Positions 10,100 through 20,099 of a stretch of DNA of 64,000 bases are shown piece after piece. Location: positions 51,942 to 115,941 of the forward strand of contig NZ_JNJI01000003.1 of the NCBI RefSeq assembly GCF_000702725.1, given 5' to 3'. Numbering within the stretch: the stretch's first letter is position 1; each line of letters begins with the position of its first letter. This DNA comes from Mesoplasma photuris ATCC 49581 (GTDB lineage: Bacteria; Bacillota_I; Bacilli_A; Mycoplasmatales; Mycoplasmataceae). Position numbers and translations under genes: made by a program. The notes beneath the pieces were generated by a model. That model searched no databases. It had not been told where the DNA came from and saw only the letters and a program-made list of their open reading frames with translations.

Positions 10100-10792
10100 A
10101 TGGAAAAGAAAAATAAACAAATACGCGAATACATATTAGGTTTAATTGAAAAGAATAAAGAACTTAAAATATTTCAATTACCTAGTGAAAATTTTATTGC
10201 AACTAAATTTAAAACTTCAAGAACAACAGCTAGAAAAGAGCTTTCTTTATTACAAAGTCAGGGGATTATTTATTCTGTTCAAGGATCAGGTTATTTTATT
10301 TCATCATCTGTAGAATTTTCAAAATTGTATCCTATCGGAAATGAAACATACAAAAAACGTAAAGTTATTTTATTAGATGATAAAAATCTTTTGTTTAAAA
10401 TTGCAGACAAATTAAGTATTGACATCCATAATTTGTCTAACGAAAATTATTTTTCATATACTAAAATTTTTGAAAACGAAGATGGTGTTCCTAGAATTTG
10501 CAACAATTCATATATTTTAAAAAGTGCATTTAAAAATATAGATATTATCAAAATAACAAATTCTTTAATGGGTTTTATTAATGAAAATAATATTAACTTA
10601 GATAGACAAATAAACGTTGCAAGTGTTTCAGAATCAAATAAAAGCGATCAAGAATTATTGGGTGTAAAAAACAAAACATTGATTCCGGTTGTTTATGGAA
10701 CCATAATTTCATCTGATGGACAATACATCGAAATATATGAAAGAAGATATAACCCTGATGATTTTATTCAAAACTGAGTTAAATTCTTTTAG
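10100..10792 (+). CDS. GntR-family repressor, TreR-like
   Basis: 230 residues. The N-terminal winged helix is typical of GntR/HutC regulators (LPSENFIATKFKTSRTTARKEL, then GIIYSVQGSGYFIS). The C-terminal part fits a UTRA ligand-binding domain (IYERRYNPDDF near the end). One TGA is read as Trp before the stop at 10790. It is followed by two palindromes with the core TTGTATATACAA, the same core I recall for the Bacillus TreR operator, and then the disaccharide phosphorylase operon. It probably represses that operon and is released by a sugar-phosphate ligand. Ligand identity is inferred. Confidence 0.85.
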
Positions 10793-10806
10793 TTGTATAT
10801 ACAACT
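10791..10806. promoter_or_regulatory. Operator 1 for the GntR/TreR-like repressor
   Basis: Perfect 16-bp palindrome AGTTGTATATACAACT overlapping the repressor stop codon. It shares a 12-bp core with operator 2, with centres 53 bp apart, about five helical turns. Confidence 0.8.
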
Positions 10807-10815
10807 ATTTTTAAG

Positions 10816-10842
10816 AAAAAGCACTGTATTACAGTGCTTTTT
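10816..10842 (+). terminator. Intrinsic terminator between the two operators
   Basis: AAAAAGCACTGT, 3-base loop, ACAGTGCTTTTT. It ends the repressor transcript and separates it from the phosphorylase operon. Confidence 0.85.
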
Positions 10843-10843
10843 A

Positions 10844-10895
10844 ATTTGTATATACAACTTAATTAATTGAAAACATAATATTTTGGTACTTTATT
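10844..10895 (+). promoter_or_regulatory. Operator 2 and probable promoter of the phosphorylase operon
   Basis: ATTTGTATATACAACT at 10844-10859 carries the same palindromic core as operator 1. A -35-like TTGAAA lies at 10867-10872 and a weak -10-like TTTATT at 10890-10895 (17-bp spacer). The operator abuts the -35, so a bound repressor could block RNA polymerase. The promoter elements are tentative. Confidence 0.6.
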
Positions 10896-10923
10896 TTATT
10901 AAATATGTATGTGAAAGGAAAAT

Positions 10924-13281
10924 ATGGAAAAAATTAATTACAACAAACTTATTGATGGTGAAAAAAATTGAGCTATCGAAGAAACTTCTTTTGATATTAA
11001 TAATCAAGGAAAATTTGAAACAATTTTTTCTTTAGGAAATGGGTACTTAGGTTTAAGGGCAGTTACTGAAGAAAAATATGAAAATAGACATTATGGGCTT
11101 TTTATCGGAGGTACATTTAATTTACCAAAAGGTAATGAAGTGCCCGAGCTTCCTAATGGAGCAGATATTTTAAATATGGAATTTATTATTGATAATAAAA
11201 AATTTAGCATATTGGATGGTAACATAAATAATTATTCTAGATATTTAAACTTAAAAAATGGTCAATTAATTCGAGAATTTAATTGAACATCTGAAGATAC
11301 TAAATTAAACTTCGATTTTAAATTTGAAAGTTTCACTTCTTTTGACAACATACATTTAATTTGTCAAAGAGTAACAATCAAATCTTTAAAAGGTAGTTCT
11401 GAAATTACTTTTATTGGAGGCATTGATGGTCAAACAACAAATTCAGGAACACAACATTTTGAAGATTATGATACTCAATTTAAAAATTCTAAAATACAAC
11501 AATATGTATTTAAAACAGATGAGTCTAAGATATCTTTTTATTATAATAGATCTTTCAATTTCTTTAAAAATAAGAAAAAAATTGAAAAAATTACTAATTA
11601 TTTATTATCTGTTTATGGTTATGACCGTAGAAAAGTTTTTCAAGAGTTTGATTTAGATATAGAAGAGGGAGAAACTCTTACAATTGAATCGTTTTCAACG
11701 GTTGAAACAACAAGAGATTTTGATTGAAATTACAAAGCAGATTATGATGAAATTTTGGAAATTCAATCTAAACATCTAGAAAAAGTATTAAATAATGGTT
11801 TTGAAGATGCGCTTTTAAAACATACTACAAAATTTAAAGGAAATTTATGAAAAAATTCTGTTAATATTAAATCTAAAAATGATTTAGATATCTTGTTCAC
11901 AAGAATGGCAAACTATCAACTTTACAAAGTCACACCTCAATTTGATAAAAGATTAAATTTGGATGCCAAGGGTTGAGTTGGAGAAGAATATAAAGGTCAT
12001 ACATTTTGGGATACTGAAATTTATATTTTACCCTTTTATATCTATACTGATCCGCAAAAAGCACGAGCTCTATTGGAACATAGATATTTTGTAAAACCTT
12101 CAGCTCATATTAAAGCAAAATTAAATGGACAATTTGGAGCAATGTGACCTTGAGAAACTTCTTGAGTAGAAGATGGTGAAACATGTCCAACATGAGGAGA
12201 AGTGGATTTTAAAACAGGAAAAAGAATGAAAGTATGAGCAGCATTTAATGAATTACACATAAGTGCAGATATTATGTGAGCTATCGATATGTATTTTAGA
12301 CAAACTAATGATCAAGATTTTATGGATAAATATGGTTATGAAATGTTATTTGATACAGCTATTTTTTGAGCAAACATCGCAAAAGAAAATCAACAAGGAA
12401 AATTTGAAATTTTAAATGTAACTGGTCCAAATGAATACAAAGAGAATATAGATAATAATATTTTCACAAATTACATGGTCAAGTATGCTTTGGAAAATAC
12501 ATTACAACACTATTTAAAATTAAAAGAAAACAATCCAAAGTTATTGAATAAAATTTCAGAAAAAATTGGTTTAATAAAACATTTAGATTTAATTATTAAA
12601 TGTAACGAAAATATGTACTTACCAGAAAAAAATGATAATGGTATCTATCCTGAAAATGACACTTTTCTTAATTTAAAAAATTTGGAGAAAATGAATTATT
12701 ACAAAGAAAATAAAGGTTCAATTTGAAAAGAATATACAGCGAATGACATTAATGAATATCAAGTCTTAAAACAAGCTGATATTGTTGCATTATTTTATAC
12801 ACATTTAGAAAAATTTGATTTTAATGATGTAATTAACAACTGAAAGTATTACGAAGAAAGAACTTTGCATTCTTCATCTTTATCATTAAGTATGCATTCT
12901 GTTACAGCAGCATTAATTGGCGAAAAAAAATTATCATATAAGTTTTTTCAAAAAGCAATTGGTGTAGATTATGGTATGAACATGAACTCTTCAAATAATG
13001 GAATTCATACAGCAGCAATTGGTGGAATAATAAAATGTTTAACTGAGGGATTTGGTGGAATTAGAATTAATAATATTTTAGAGATTAATCCTAAGCTTCC
13101 ATTGGAGATTGAAGAATTAGAATATAATTTTCACTATTTAAATAATAAATTCAGAATAAAAATTACTAATAATGAAATTGTTTTACATAGATTGAGTGGA
13201 AATGACAAAATCAAATTTTTAGTTAACAAAGAAGAAAAGATAATAGATAAGAACGAAAAGGAAAAGGAGATAAGTTATTAA
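10924..13281 (+). CDS. GH65 disaccharide phosphorylase (trehalose, maltose or kojibiose type)
   Basis: 785 residues, the usual GH65 length. GH65 phosphorylases cleave an alpha-glucosyl disaccharide with phosphate, inverting to beta-glucose-1-phosphate plus glucose. Visible motifs are SLGNGYLGLR near the N-terminus, YKGHTFWDTE (His359, Asp363), the presumed catalytic acid in TGPNEY (Glu504), and the phosphate-loop region LHSSSLSLSMHS. TGA and TGG both encode Trp. The next gene, beta-phosphoglucomutase, consumes the product, which supports the family. The TreR-like operators favour trehalose phosphorylase, but substrate specificity cannot be read directly. Confidence 0.88.
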
Positions 13282-13282
13282 T

Positions 13283-13939
13283 ATGTCAATAAAAGGATTT
13301 ATTTTCGATTTAGATGGTGTTATAACCGAAACTGCATGAATGCATTTTGAATCTTGGAAAAAGATGGCTTCTAAAATCAATATTAAACTTTCTACTGAAG
13401 ACGAAAAATTGCTGCGTGGTGTATCAAGATCTGAGAGTTTAAATTTAATAATTAAAAAATATTCTACTGAAGATTATTCTTTAGAATTTAAACTTGAATT
13501 AGAAGATTATAAAAATTCGGAATATATAAAATTACTAGAAAATTTAAATGAAAATTATATTTTGCCTAACGTCTTAGAAATTTTAAAATATCTAAAAAAC
13601 AAAAATATAAAAATAGCATTAGCCTCAGTATCAAAGAATGCTGTAATGATTATTAAGAAACTTGGAATTTATGAATATTTTGATTATATCGTCGATATAA
13701 ATAAAGTTACTAATTCAAAACCTAATCCCGAAATTTTTGAAAAAGCAATTGCTGGATTGGAATTGCAAAAAAATGAAGTAATTGTTGTTGATGATTCTGA
13801 AATTGGTATGGAGACTGTGGAAAACGGAAATATTAAAAGTATTGGAATAGGTGTTAAAGGTCTTTACTCATTTCCATCAACAAAGGAATTCGGAATAAAA
13901 GAACTTAAAAGAATTTTGGAGGAAAATAAAAATGGCTAA
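13283..13939 (+). CDS. pgmB: Beta-phosphoglucomutase
   Basis: 218 residues. HAD-superfamily enzyme converting beta-glucose-1-phosphate to glucose-6-phosphate. Motif I is FDLDGV (nucleophile Asp9, acid/base Asp11), the cap-domain loop LRGVSRSES is typical of beta-PGM, motif II is ALASVSKN, and Mg-binding acids sit in VVDDSEIG. The start lies one base after the phosphorylase stop and the end overlaps the permease start, so the three genes form a tight operon. Its product feeds glycolysis. Confidence 0.92.
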
Positions 13940-15746
13940 AAGTGAATTAATTAAACGATTTGCACAAAGAAAAAGCTATAAGCAAGATCAACAAATAAGT
14001 TTGAAACAATTAGTATGACTTGGTTTCAACTATACAGTATCAATGGGATTCACATTAACTTTATCTAAAACTTTTGGTGGAGAAACAGGTGTTGGTGTTC
14101 ATTTGTTTTGAATCATCATGCTTGGAGCAATTGTTGCTGGTGGAGCAGCTTGAGCATTCGCTAAATGTTCAAATGTTTTTTCAGATAAAAATGGGGGTGC
14201 TTTTGAATATACAAGAAGAACTTTTGGTAGATTCAACGGGTGGATGGTTGGTTTTTATCAATATGTTCTAATACCAGTTACTACACCGGCATCAATCCTT
14301 GTTATGATAACAATCGCTTTTCAGGGAATGTATGACCCATTAATGTTCGGGAGTGAAGAAAAAACTAGATTGATATTAAACATTATTGCTATTGGAGTTT
14401 ATATTGTTCTATCATTATTAGTTCTTTTAGGTACAGTAGTATTTAAATGAGCAACTAATTTAACTTCAGGAGTTAAATGAATAATTTTAATAATGGTTTA
14501 TATATCATCTGTAATAATAATGATTAGAACAAATGGTGAAAATTACAATGAAGCTATCGAAACCGGAGAATTAACTTCACAAAATTTTAATACATCCTTT
14601 TCTGCGTTTTTTTACGCTTATACTGGATTTGAAACTTTTTCAACTATAAGTGATAATGTTAAAAATCCAAAGAAAACAATGCCGAAAGCAATTATGTTAG
14701 TATTATTTATTGCTACAGCATTTTATATCATTGGATTAGTATTTGTTATGGGTGCTCTTGGTGGTAATGTTTCAGAAAATCCAAATAATCAAATAATTTC
14801 AACTGCTATGGGTGGTGGTGCATTGGTGATGGTTGGTATTTCTAATATAGCTGCAAATATTAATGGATTTATGCAAGGAGCATACTATAGTGGTGGTATG
14901 TTACAACCTTTAGCTGAACAAAGAATGATTACTACAAAAATTGCAGAAGTTAATAAAAAGAAAAATGTAGCAATCAAAGCATTATTTTTAAATATGATAT
15001 TAACTGTTTTCTTTGCTGTTTTTTGATTAGTATTACCATATATATTAAATGATGACGGTGTTGATTATACATCTCTTATAGGATTTAATTCTATAGTTAC
15101 ATTTATTATTTATGGATATGTTATTTGCGCAGCACTTTATTTAAGTATAAAACACAAAACAAGTTCAAATATTTTAATTTATATATTGTGAGGTGGAGTA
15201 TTAGCATTTTTAGGATATCAATTTGTTGCATATTTCATAGAATGAGATACAAATAAATGACAAATATTAACTTTTTCTGTTGTTACTTTGCTTTCTTTAT
15301 TATGATATTTCTTTGGAGCTACTTTAAACCAGAGAAAAAAATATTTTGAATACAAAATAAGACAATTTGATAAAAAACTGTTAAATTGTTCTAATGAAAA
15401 AACTATTAAAAAATTTAAAAATAAGAAAGTATTCGTTCAAGAGCAATTAGACTGAATTAATAATGAAATTGTAACAGGTAAATATGATATAAATAGTCTA
15501 CCTGATTGAAAAGATACAAACGAATTTAAAGAAATCAAAGAATATAAACTATCAAAAATAAGAACAAAAGAAAGATCTATAATTGACGGTTCATCATTAA
15601 TAACAACTCCTAAATTTATTCTTGTTTCTAAAATTAAAAAAATTAATAAAAAGATAATGAAGTCAGGAAGCCACACAAAACAAATCGAATTTGATTTTAT
15701 GACTAAAATAGAAATGAATGAAATAATAAATTCAAATTCTAATTAA
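13932..15746 (+). CDS. APC-superfamily permease
   Basis: 604 residues, overlapping pgmB by 8 bases. About twelve hydrophobic segments run from residue 25 to 470, with an APC-like first helix region (LGFNYTVSMGF), the FFYAYTGFETFSTISDNVKNPKK motif (residues about 224-246, typical of amino-acid permeases) and many TGA(Trp) codons. A hydrophilic C-terminal tail of about 130 residues is Lys-rich and probably cytoplasmic. The family normally moves amino acids, yet the gene is the third in a disaccharide operon. Whether it imports the sugar or is a passenger cannot be settled here. Confidence 0.82.
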
Positions 15747-15772
15747 ACTTATTTGATTTATATATATTAGCA

Positions 15773-15855
15773 AAAAACACTTTAACATCAACTGTTAAAA
15801 CTAAGAAAAATTTAAAAGATTTTAGTACTAAATAACTAAAATCTTTTTTATTTAA
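15773..15855 (+). repeat. 83-bp direct repeat, downstream copy
   Basis: Matches 9932-10014 with a single mismatch. It carries the tail codons of the exonuclease-like gene without the gene itself, plus the terminator hairpin (15814-15851), which here would end the cassette transcript. The flanking stretches 15747-15772 and 15856-15930 are AT-rich without a visible gene. Confidence 0.95.
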
Positions 15856-15938
15856 ATAAAAAAATAATTAAAAAATAAATAAGATTAATTAAAATTAAAA
15901 AAGTAAATTTTGCTAACAATTTTTAACTTTTTAGATAC

Positions 15939-15971
15939 TATAATCAAATCGATTAGTAGTGATGCTAATCG
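15939..15971 (+). promoter_or_regulatory. -10 element and leader hairpin before the FocA-like gene
   Basis: A consensus TATAAT at 15939-15944 is followed by CGATTAG, an 8-base loop, and CTAATCG (15950-15971). This 7-bp hairpin would sit at the very 5' end of the mRNA, immediately before the ribosome-binding site aaggag. It could stabilise the message or gate translation. No convincing -35 was found. Confidence 0.5.
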
Positions 15972-15984
15972 CAAGGAGTAAGTT

Positions 15985-17013
15985 ATGAAATTAAATTTGA
16001 AGCAGTTTAAAACTAAACCGCTAAATGATTTAAATGATTCAAAGCTTATTGAAAAAATTAAAGAACTTGAAGAAATTGATTATTCTAAATTAAGCAGTCC
16101 TGATTTACCATTCTTCCATCATGGATATGTTCATACTTTTGGTGTGATAAGAGACTCACTAAGATGACAATGACGTAAACAATTAGTTGCTGGAATATTA
16201 GCAGGAATATTTATTGGTGTTGCTTATGTTGCTGTGGTTTTTGCAACAGCATCAATCGACAATGTATCAGTCAAAAAACTTTTAACTGGGACATTGTTTT
16301 CTGGAGTAATCTTGTTAATCGCATTTTTAGGTGGTGGATTTTTAACAGCTTATTTTTGAATGAATAAACTGTTATTTACTAAAGGTGAACGATGAAAAAT
16401 ATACTTAAAAGCTTGTGGATTAGTATATTTAGGTAACATTTTAGGTATTGGAATATTTTCAGCATTACTATTATTATCAAAAACATTTGGACAAGCACAA
16501 ATTCAAATGATTCAAGATTCACTTATCTATGGAAAAATGTATGGATTGGGTGATCAATTGAAATCTGGAGGACTAAGTAACATTACAATATCAATTGTGT
16601 TTAAAGCACTCGGCTTTGTATTTGCTTCTGCAATTTTATGTAATTTTTTAGTTTGTTTAGCTGCTCAAGGCGCTAAATCAACAAAAGGAAATGTAGTTGC
16701 TTCTATGATTATGAACTTATTAGTCATATTTTATTTTTCATTGGCAGGATATCAACATACAGTAGCTAACTGATTCGGTGCTTGATTCGCCCTATTGGGA
16801 CCAATTAGTGGAACAGGCTTTACTCTGGATGTTAATGCAGGTTGATTATTCATAGTGATTAATATCATTCCAGCATTTTTTGGTAATTGACTTGGTGCAA
16901 CAATCATGACTTGATTTATTGCCATTTTCAATAAAGAATTTGAAGTATTATTAATTAAAAAATATCGATTACAAGATTTAAAAATGGAATTTGATAATCG
17001 TCAAAATAGTTAA
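15985..17013 (+). CDS. Formate/nitrite transporter family (FocA/NirC) membrane protein
   Basis: 342 residues. A hydrophilic N-terminal stretch of about 60 residues precedes six hydrophobic segments. The sequence shows FNT features: a Gly-rich first helix (LVAGILAGIFIGVAYVAVV), ILCNFLVCLAAQGAKSTKGN in the middle, and a late FFGNWLGATIMTW. Family members are pentameric channels for formate, nitrite or similar small anions; in a fermenting Mollicute, formate or lactate-type anions are plausible. TGA(Trp) codons are frequent. It is monocistronic, ended by a strong hairpin at 17022. Confidence 0.85.
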
Positions 17014-17021
17014 AAGCTTAC

Positions 17022-17048
17022 AAATCACCTGCTCAGGTGATTTTTATT
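17022..17048 (+). terminator. Intrinsic terminator
   Basis: AAATCACCTG, CT loop, CAGGTGATTT, then T-rich sequence. Confidence 0.85.
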
Positions 17049-17096
17049 TTTCACATACTTCAAATTAAGTTATAATTTTATATATAAGGAGCGTCT

Positions 17097-18182
17097 ATGA
17101 AGAAATGTATCGGTTGTGGTAATGTTTTACAAACAGAGAGTCAAAAAAAGACTGGTTATGCAGTTAAATTAGAAAATGACTATTGTTTAAGATGCTTTAG
17201 AATTAAAAATTATAATGATTTAGTTGATCAAGACATTAATCAGGATCAGTTCATTGAAAACATTAAAGAAATTTCAAAATCAAAATCTAAAAAAACTTTT
17301 TATTACATTGTTGATATTTTTGATTTAGAAGGTACTAGAATGCTAGAACTTGAACAAGTTATTTCTAAACACAATGTAATTATTGTGGTTAATAAAATTG
17401 ATTTAATGCCAAAAGCTGTTAAATTATCAAAAATTAGACGTTATGTTGCAAATGAGTTTAAAAACTCTATATTAAAAGATGCCAAAATTGTATTAACAAC
17501 AACAATGAAACAAAACTTTGTAACTCCACTATTAAATATAGTTTTAAAAGATGGCAACGAACAATATTTTGTTGGAGTTTCTAACGTTGGTAAATCTTCA
17601 ATTATTAATGCAATTTTGAAAGCGAACAATTTAATTCCGAAAATTTTAGAATCAAAATATTTCAATACAACTTTAGATATTATTGAAATTAAATTAAATT
17701 CAAAAGTCTCAATGTTTGATACTCCTGGTGTTGCAAGAGTTAACTCAATTGCTAACATTATGGAAACTAAAGATTGAGAATATTGTTATTTTAAAAAAGA
17801 AATTAAACAATTTACTTTCCAATTAAATTCAGAACAAACGATTTTTTTTGCGGGATTAGCATGATTTGATTTTTTAGGAGAGGGTAAAACAAATTTCCAT
17901 ATTTATACTAATAAAGAGATTGATTTACATCGTACAAAAACAACTAATAGCATCGATTACTGAAATAAAAATAGAGACATTTTATCACCAACAATTATTG
18001 ATGATAAATTTAAAAAACACTATTTTGAATTTACTGATGCAGTAATTGGCAAAGAATACGATATTGTAATTTCTGGTTTGGGATGAATTCATTTTATTGT
18101 CGAACATCCAATGACTATTGTGGTTAATATTCCAAAAGAAGATAATCAAGTTTTAGTTTATAGTAGAGATCCATTAATTTAG
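17097..18182 (+). CDS. yqeH: Circularly permuted GTPase YqeH
   Basis: 361 residues. An N-terminal zinc-finger-like pair (Cys4/Cys7 and Cys30/Cys33) precedes a G domain in permuted order. NKID (G4, about residue 100) comes first, then GVSNVGKSS (G1, about residue 160) and DTPG (G3). That order is diagnostic of the YqeH/YlqF class. YqeH assists 30S subunit assembly. TATAAT at 17071-17076 is a good -10, and the start follows aaggagcgtct. The frame passes several TGA(Trp) codons to TAG 18180-18182. Confidence 0.92.
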
Positions 18183-18195
18183 TAAAAATATATTA

Positions 18196-18288
18196 TATAA
18201 TTAAATTGTCTTCTGGGTGGCACGCCTACGCGGACTTTAAATGCAATGACACAAATGTGTAACAGCAATTTATTTGCTGTTTTTTTTA
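18196..18288 (+). ncRNA. Putative structured small RNA of unknown class
   Basis: A consensus -10 TATAAT at 18196-18201 precedes an unusually GC-rich block (about 18208-18235, containing GGGTGGCACGCC and ACGCGGAC) in an otherwise AT-rich region. It is followed by a small hairpin ACACA/TGTGT near 18250-18260 and an intrinsic terminator, AACAGCAA/TTGCTGTT plus eight T (18261-18288). The expected transcript is about 80 nt. No open frame or downstream plus-strand gene exists, and the next gene is convergent. GGGTGGCAC resembles the T-box antiterminator bulge but the rest does not fit, and no SRP, tmRNA or RNase P motif is seen. Confidence 0.55.
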
Positions 18289-18318
18289 TTTAAAAACAAA
18301 AAAAGGATTGCTCCTTTT

Positions 18319-19677
18319 TTATCTCAATATTTCTTTAAGTTTTTCAAGGTCGTGAGAATCATTTGATGTTAATTGAATCATAGATTCTGTTCCACCGCCA
18401 TTAAATTTAGTGTTTTCTAAAATATTTGCTAAAAGTAATTTTAAATTAATATCTAAGTTTTTATTTCTCATTAAAATTGTATTTACACCTGCTGATGACT
18501 TATTAATAAAAACGATCACTTTTTCTGGGTTATGAGATACTTCTTGTGAAATTTTAGATAAAAACATTTTATTAGTATATAAATCTTCTGCAGTTTCTAA
18601 AATTAAATAATTACCAACTGAATTGAATTCAAAAGTAGATTGATTGATTTTTTGTACTAAATCACGCTCTAATTCTTTTAAATATTTATTAACGATCAAG
18701 ATGATTTCATTATGGATTTCATTAATTCTTTTAATTGATAAGTAATTTCATTGGTTAAGTAATGATTCAGCTTCATTTAATAACTCTTTAAAATCGTAGT
18801 TTATATTATTGTTCACACCTCTATTAATGGTTGCTTTAATTTCTTCTAAACGAGTATTTAACTTAGCTGTAAAGTATTCATTAGCATAATCAGGATTTGA
18901 TGTCATTTCAATTAAAGTGCGTTTTGAATTTTTATCAAAATCTAAAAATCAAGTTTGCTTAATTTCACCAGTTGAATCTACATGAGTTCCACTACATGGT
19001 TCAATTACAATTCCAGGAAATTCAACCATCCTTACTAATTCATCACCACTGATCTTAGTAAATTCATATAAATATTCTTTTTCAATCGCTTCAGCTTGAG
19101 TTACGTTGAAAATATTTGACTTAATATTTGCTGGAATGATTTCATTATTAAAAATATTAGTTACCTTCATAACCAAATCTTCAGTTAGTAATTCATCGTT
19201 TTCAAATTGAAGTTGATATTTATATTTGTCTAATTTACTTCCAATTTCATAAATGTAATGACCAACATTTTTTATAGTTGATTGTCACATAATATGTATT
19301 GAGGAGTGATTAATTGAAGTTAGTCGTCTTCATTCGCTATCAACTTTGGTTTCAACTACATCACCGATTTTTAATATTTGATCTCCTAAATTAATTTGAT
19401 GAATGAAGTAACCATAAACCAGATCTTTTCTAACATCGATTACATCAAATTGCTGATTTTTAAATTTAATTATTCCTTGATCAGAAGCTTGTCCACCAGA
19501 CATTGCATAAAAAGGAGTTTTATCAAAGAACACATATCCCTCACCAGTTAAAGCTTTAACTGACTGATAGTTACTATCAAATAATTCTAAAACAGTTGAC
19601 TTTGTTTTTAAAGTTTCATAACCAACAAATTCAGTTTTATCAAAATTAAACTTTTCATACTCTTTAAATTTTTCCAT
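18319..19677 (-). CDS. AlaX-type alanyl-tRNA editing protein (AlaRS-like without synthetase domain)
   Basis: 452 residues. It lacks the class II catalytic core of alanyl-tRNA synthetase but keeps the beta-barrel region (AMSGGQASDQG), the editing domain with zinc/catalytic HxxxH (His124, His128) and CSGTH (Cys228, His232), a coiled-coil linker, and a C-terminal DHHA1-like domain with KFNGGGTESM. This is the layout of long AlaX proteins, which hydrolyse Ser or Gly mischarged on tRNA-Ala. A complete alaS would have to be elsewhere. The start follows aaaggaaattaag. Several TGA(Trp) codons occur. Confidence 0.82.
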
Positions 19678-19852
19678 ATCTTAATTTCCTTTTCTTTTAA
19701 AAATTATACATTATCAAATCTCAAAACCAAATTTAGATAATTAAGTATTTTTAATTTAACTAATACTAATTAAAATTGTTTATTTTAATGTATTTTCAAA
19801 TTAGCAAACCACCATCAATTAGGTTAAAATATTTATAAAGGAGTTTATTAAA

Positions 19853-20098
19853 ATGAGTGAAAAAGAATATGATACTTTAGATAAAATTATTCCTAAAATT
19901 AATGAGTATGCTAAAATTAAAAAAGAGCGTGAATTAACCGAATCAGAAATTAAGCATAGAGATATTTTAAGACAAAGATATTTAGAAATATATCGTGCTG
20001 GTTTCATTGATCAATTAAAATCAATCAAAGTAGTTGATGAAAAAGGCAATGACGTTACACCTGAAAAACTAAGAAAACTAAAAGAGGAACAACACTAA
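19853..20098 (+). CDS. DUF896/UPF0291 protein, YnzC-like
   Basis: 81 residues, highly charged and two-helix in pattern, with LTESEIKHRDILRQRYLEIYRAGF, the DUF896 core. It starts after aaggagtttatt and ends one base before the transketolase ATG. The order ynzC-tkt-yneF is conserved from Bacillus. Possible promoter: TTAGCA 19801-19806 and TAAAAT 19825-19830 with an 18-bp spacer. Molecular function of the family is not established. Confidence 0.88.
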   Translation: MSEKEYDTLDKIIPKINEYAKIKKERELTESEIKHRDILRQRYLEIYRAGFIDQLKSIKVVDEKGNDVTPEKLRKLKEEQH

Positions 20099-20099
20099 G

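Larger units (their letters stand above)
10015..15772 (+). mobile_element. 5.76-kb metabolic cassette between direct repeats
   Basis: Four plus-strand genes (GntR repressor, GH65 phosphorylase, beta-phosphoglucomutase, APC permease) lie between two 83-bp direct repeats. The left repeat completes the host gene and the right repeat is an orphan copy of its tail. This is the geometry left by a circle or plasmid integrating by single crossover at a gene's 3' end. No integrase, transposase or replication gene is present, so it is not self-mobile. An alternative is segmental duplication followed by replacement. Confidence 0.55.

Noticed and set aside
10015..15772. Insertion sequence or integrative element with its own recombinase
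   Set aside because: No transposase, integrase or terminal inverted repeats were found; only direct repeats of a gene tail are present.
18208..18288. T-box leader or SRP RNA
   Set aside because: A T-box needs a long specifier stem and a downstream synthetase gene; neither exists. The SRP domain IV signature is absent.
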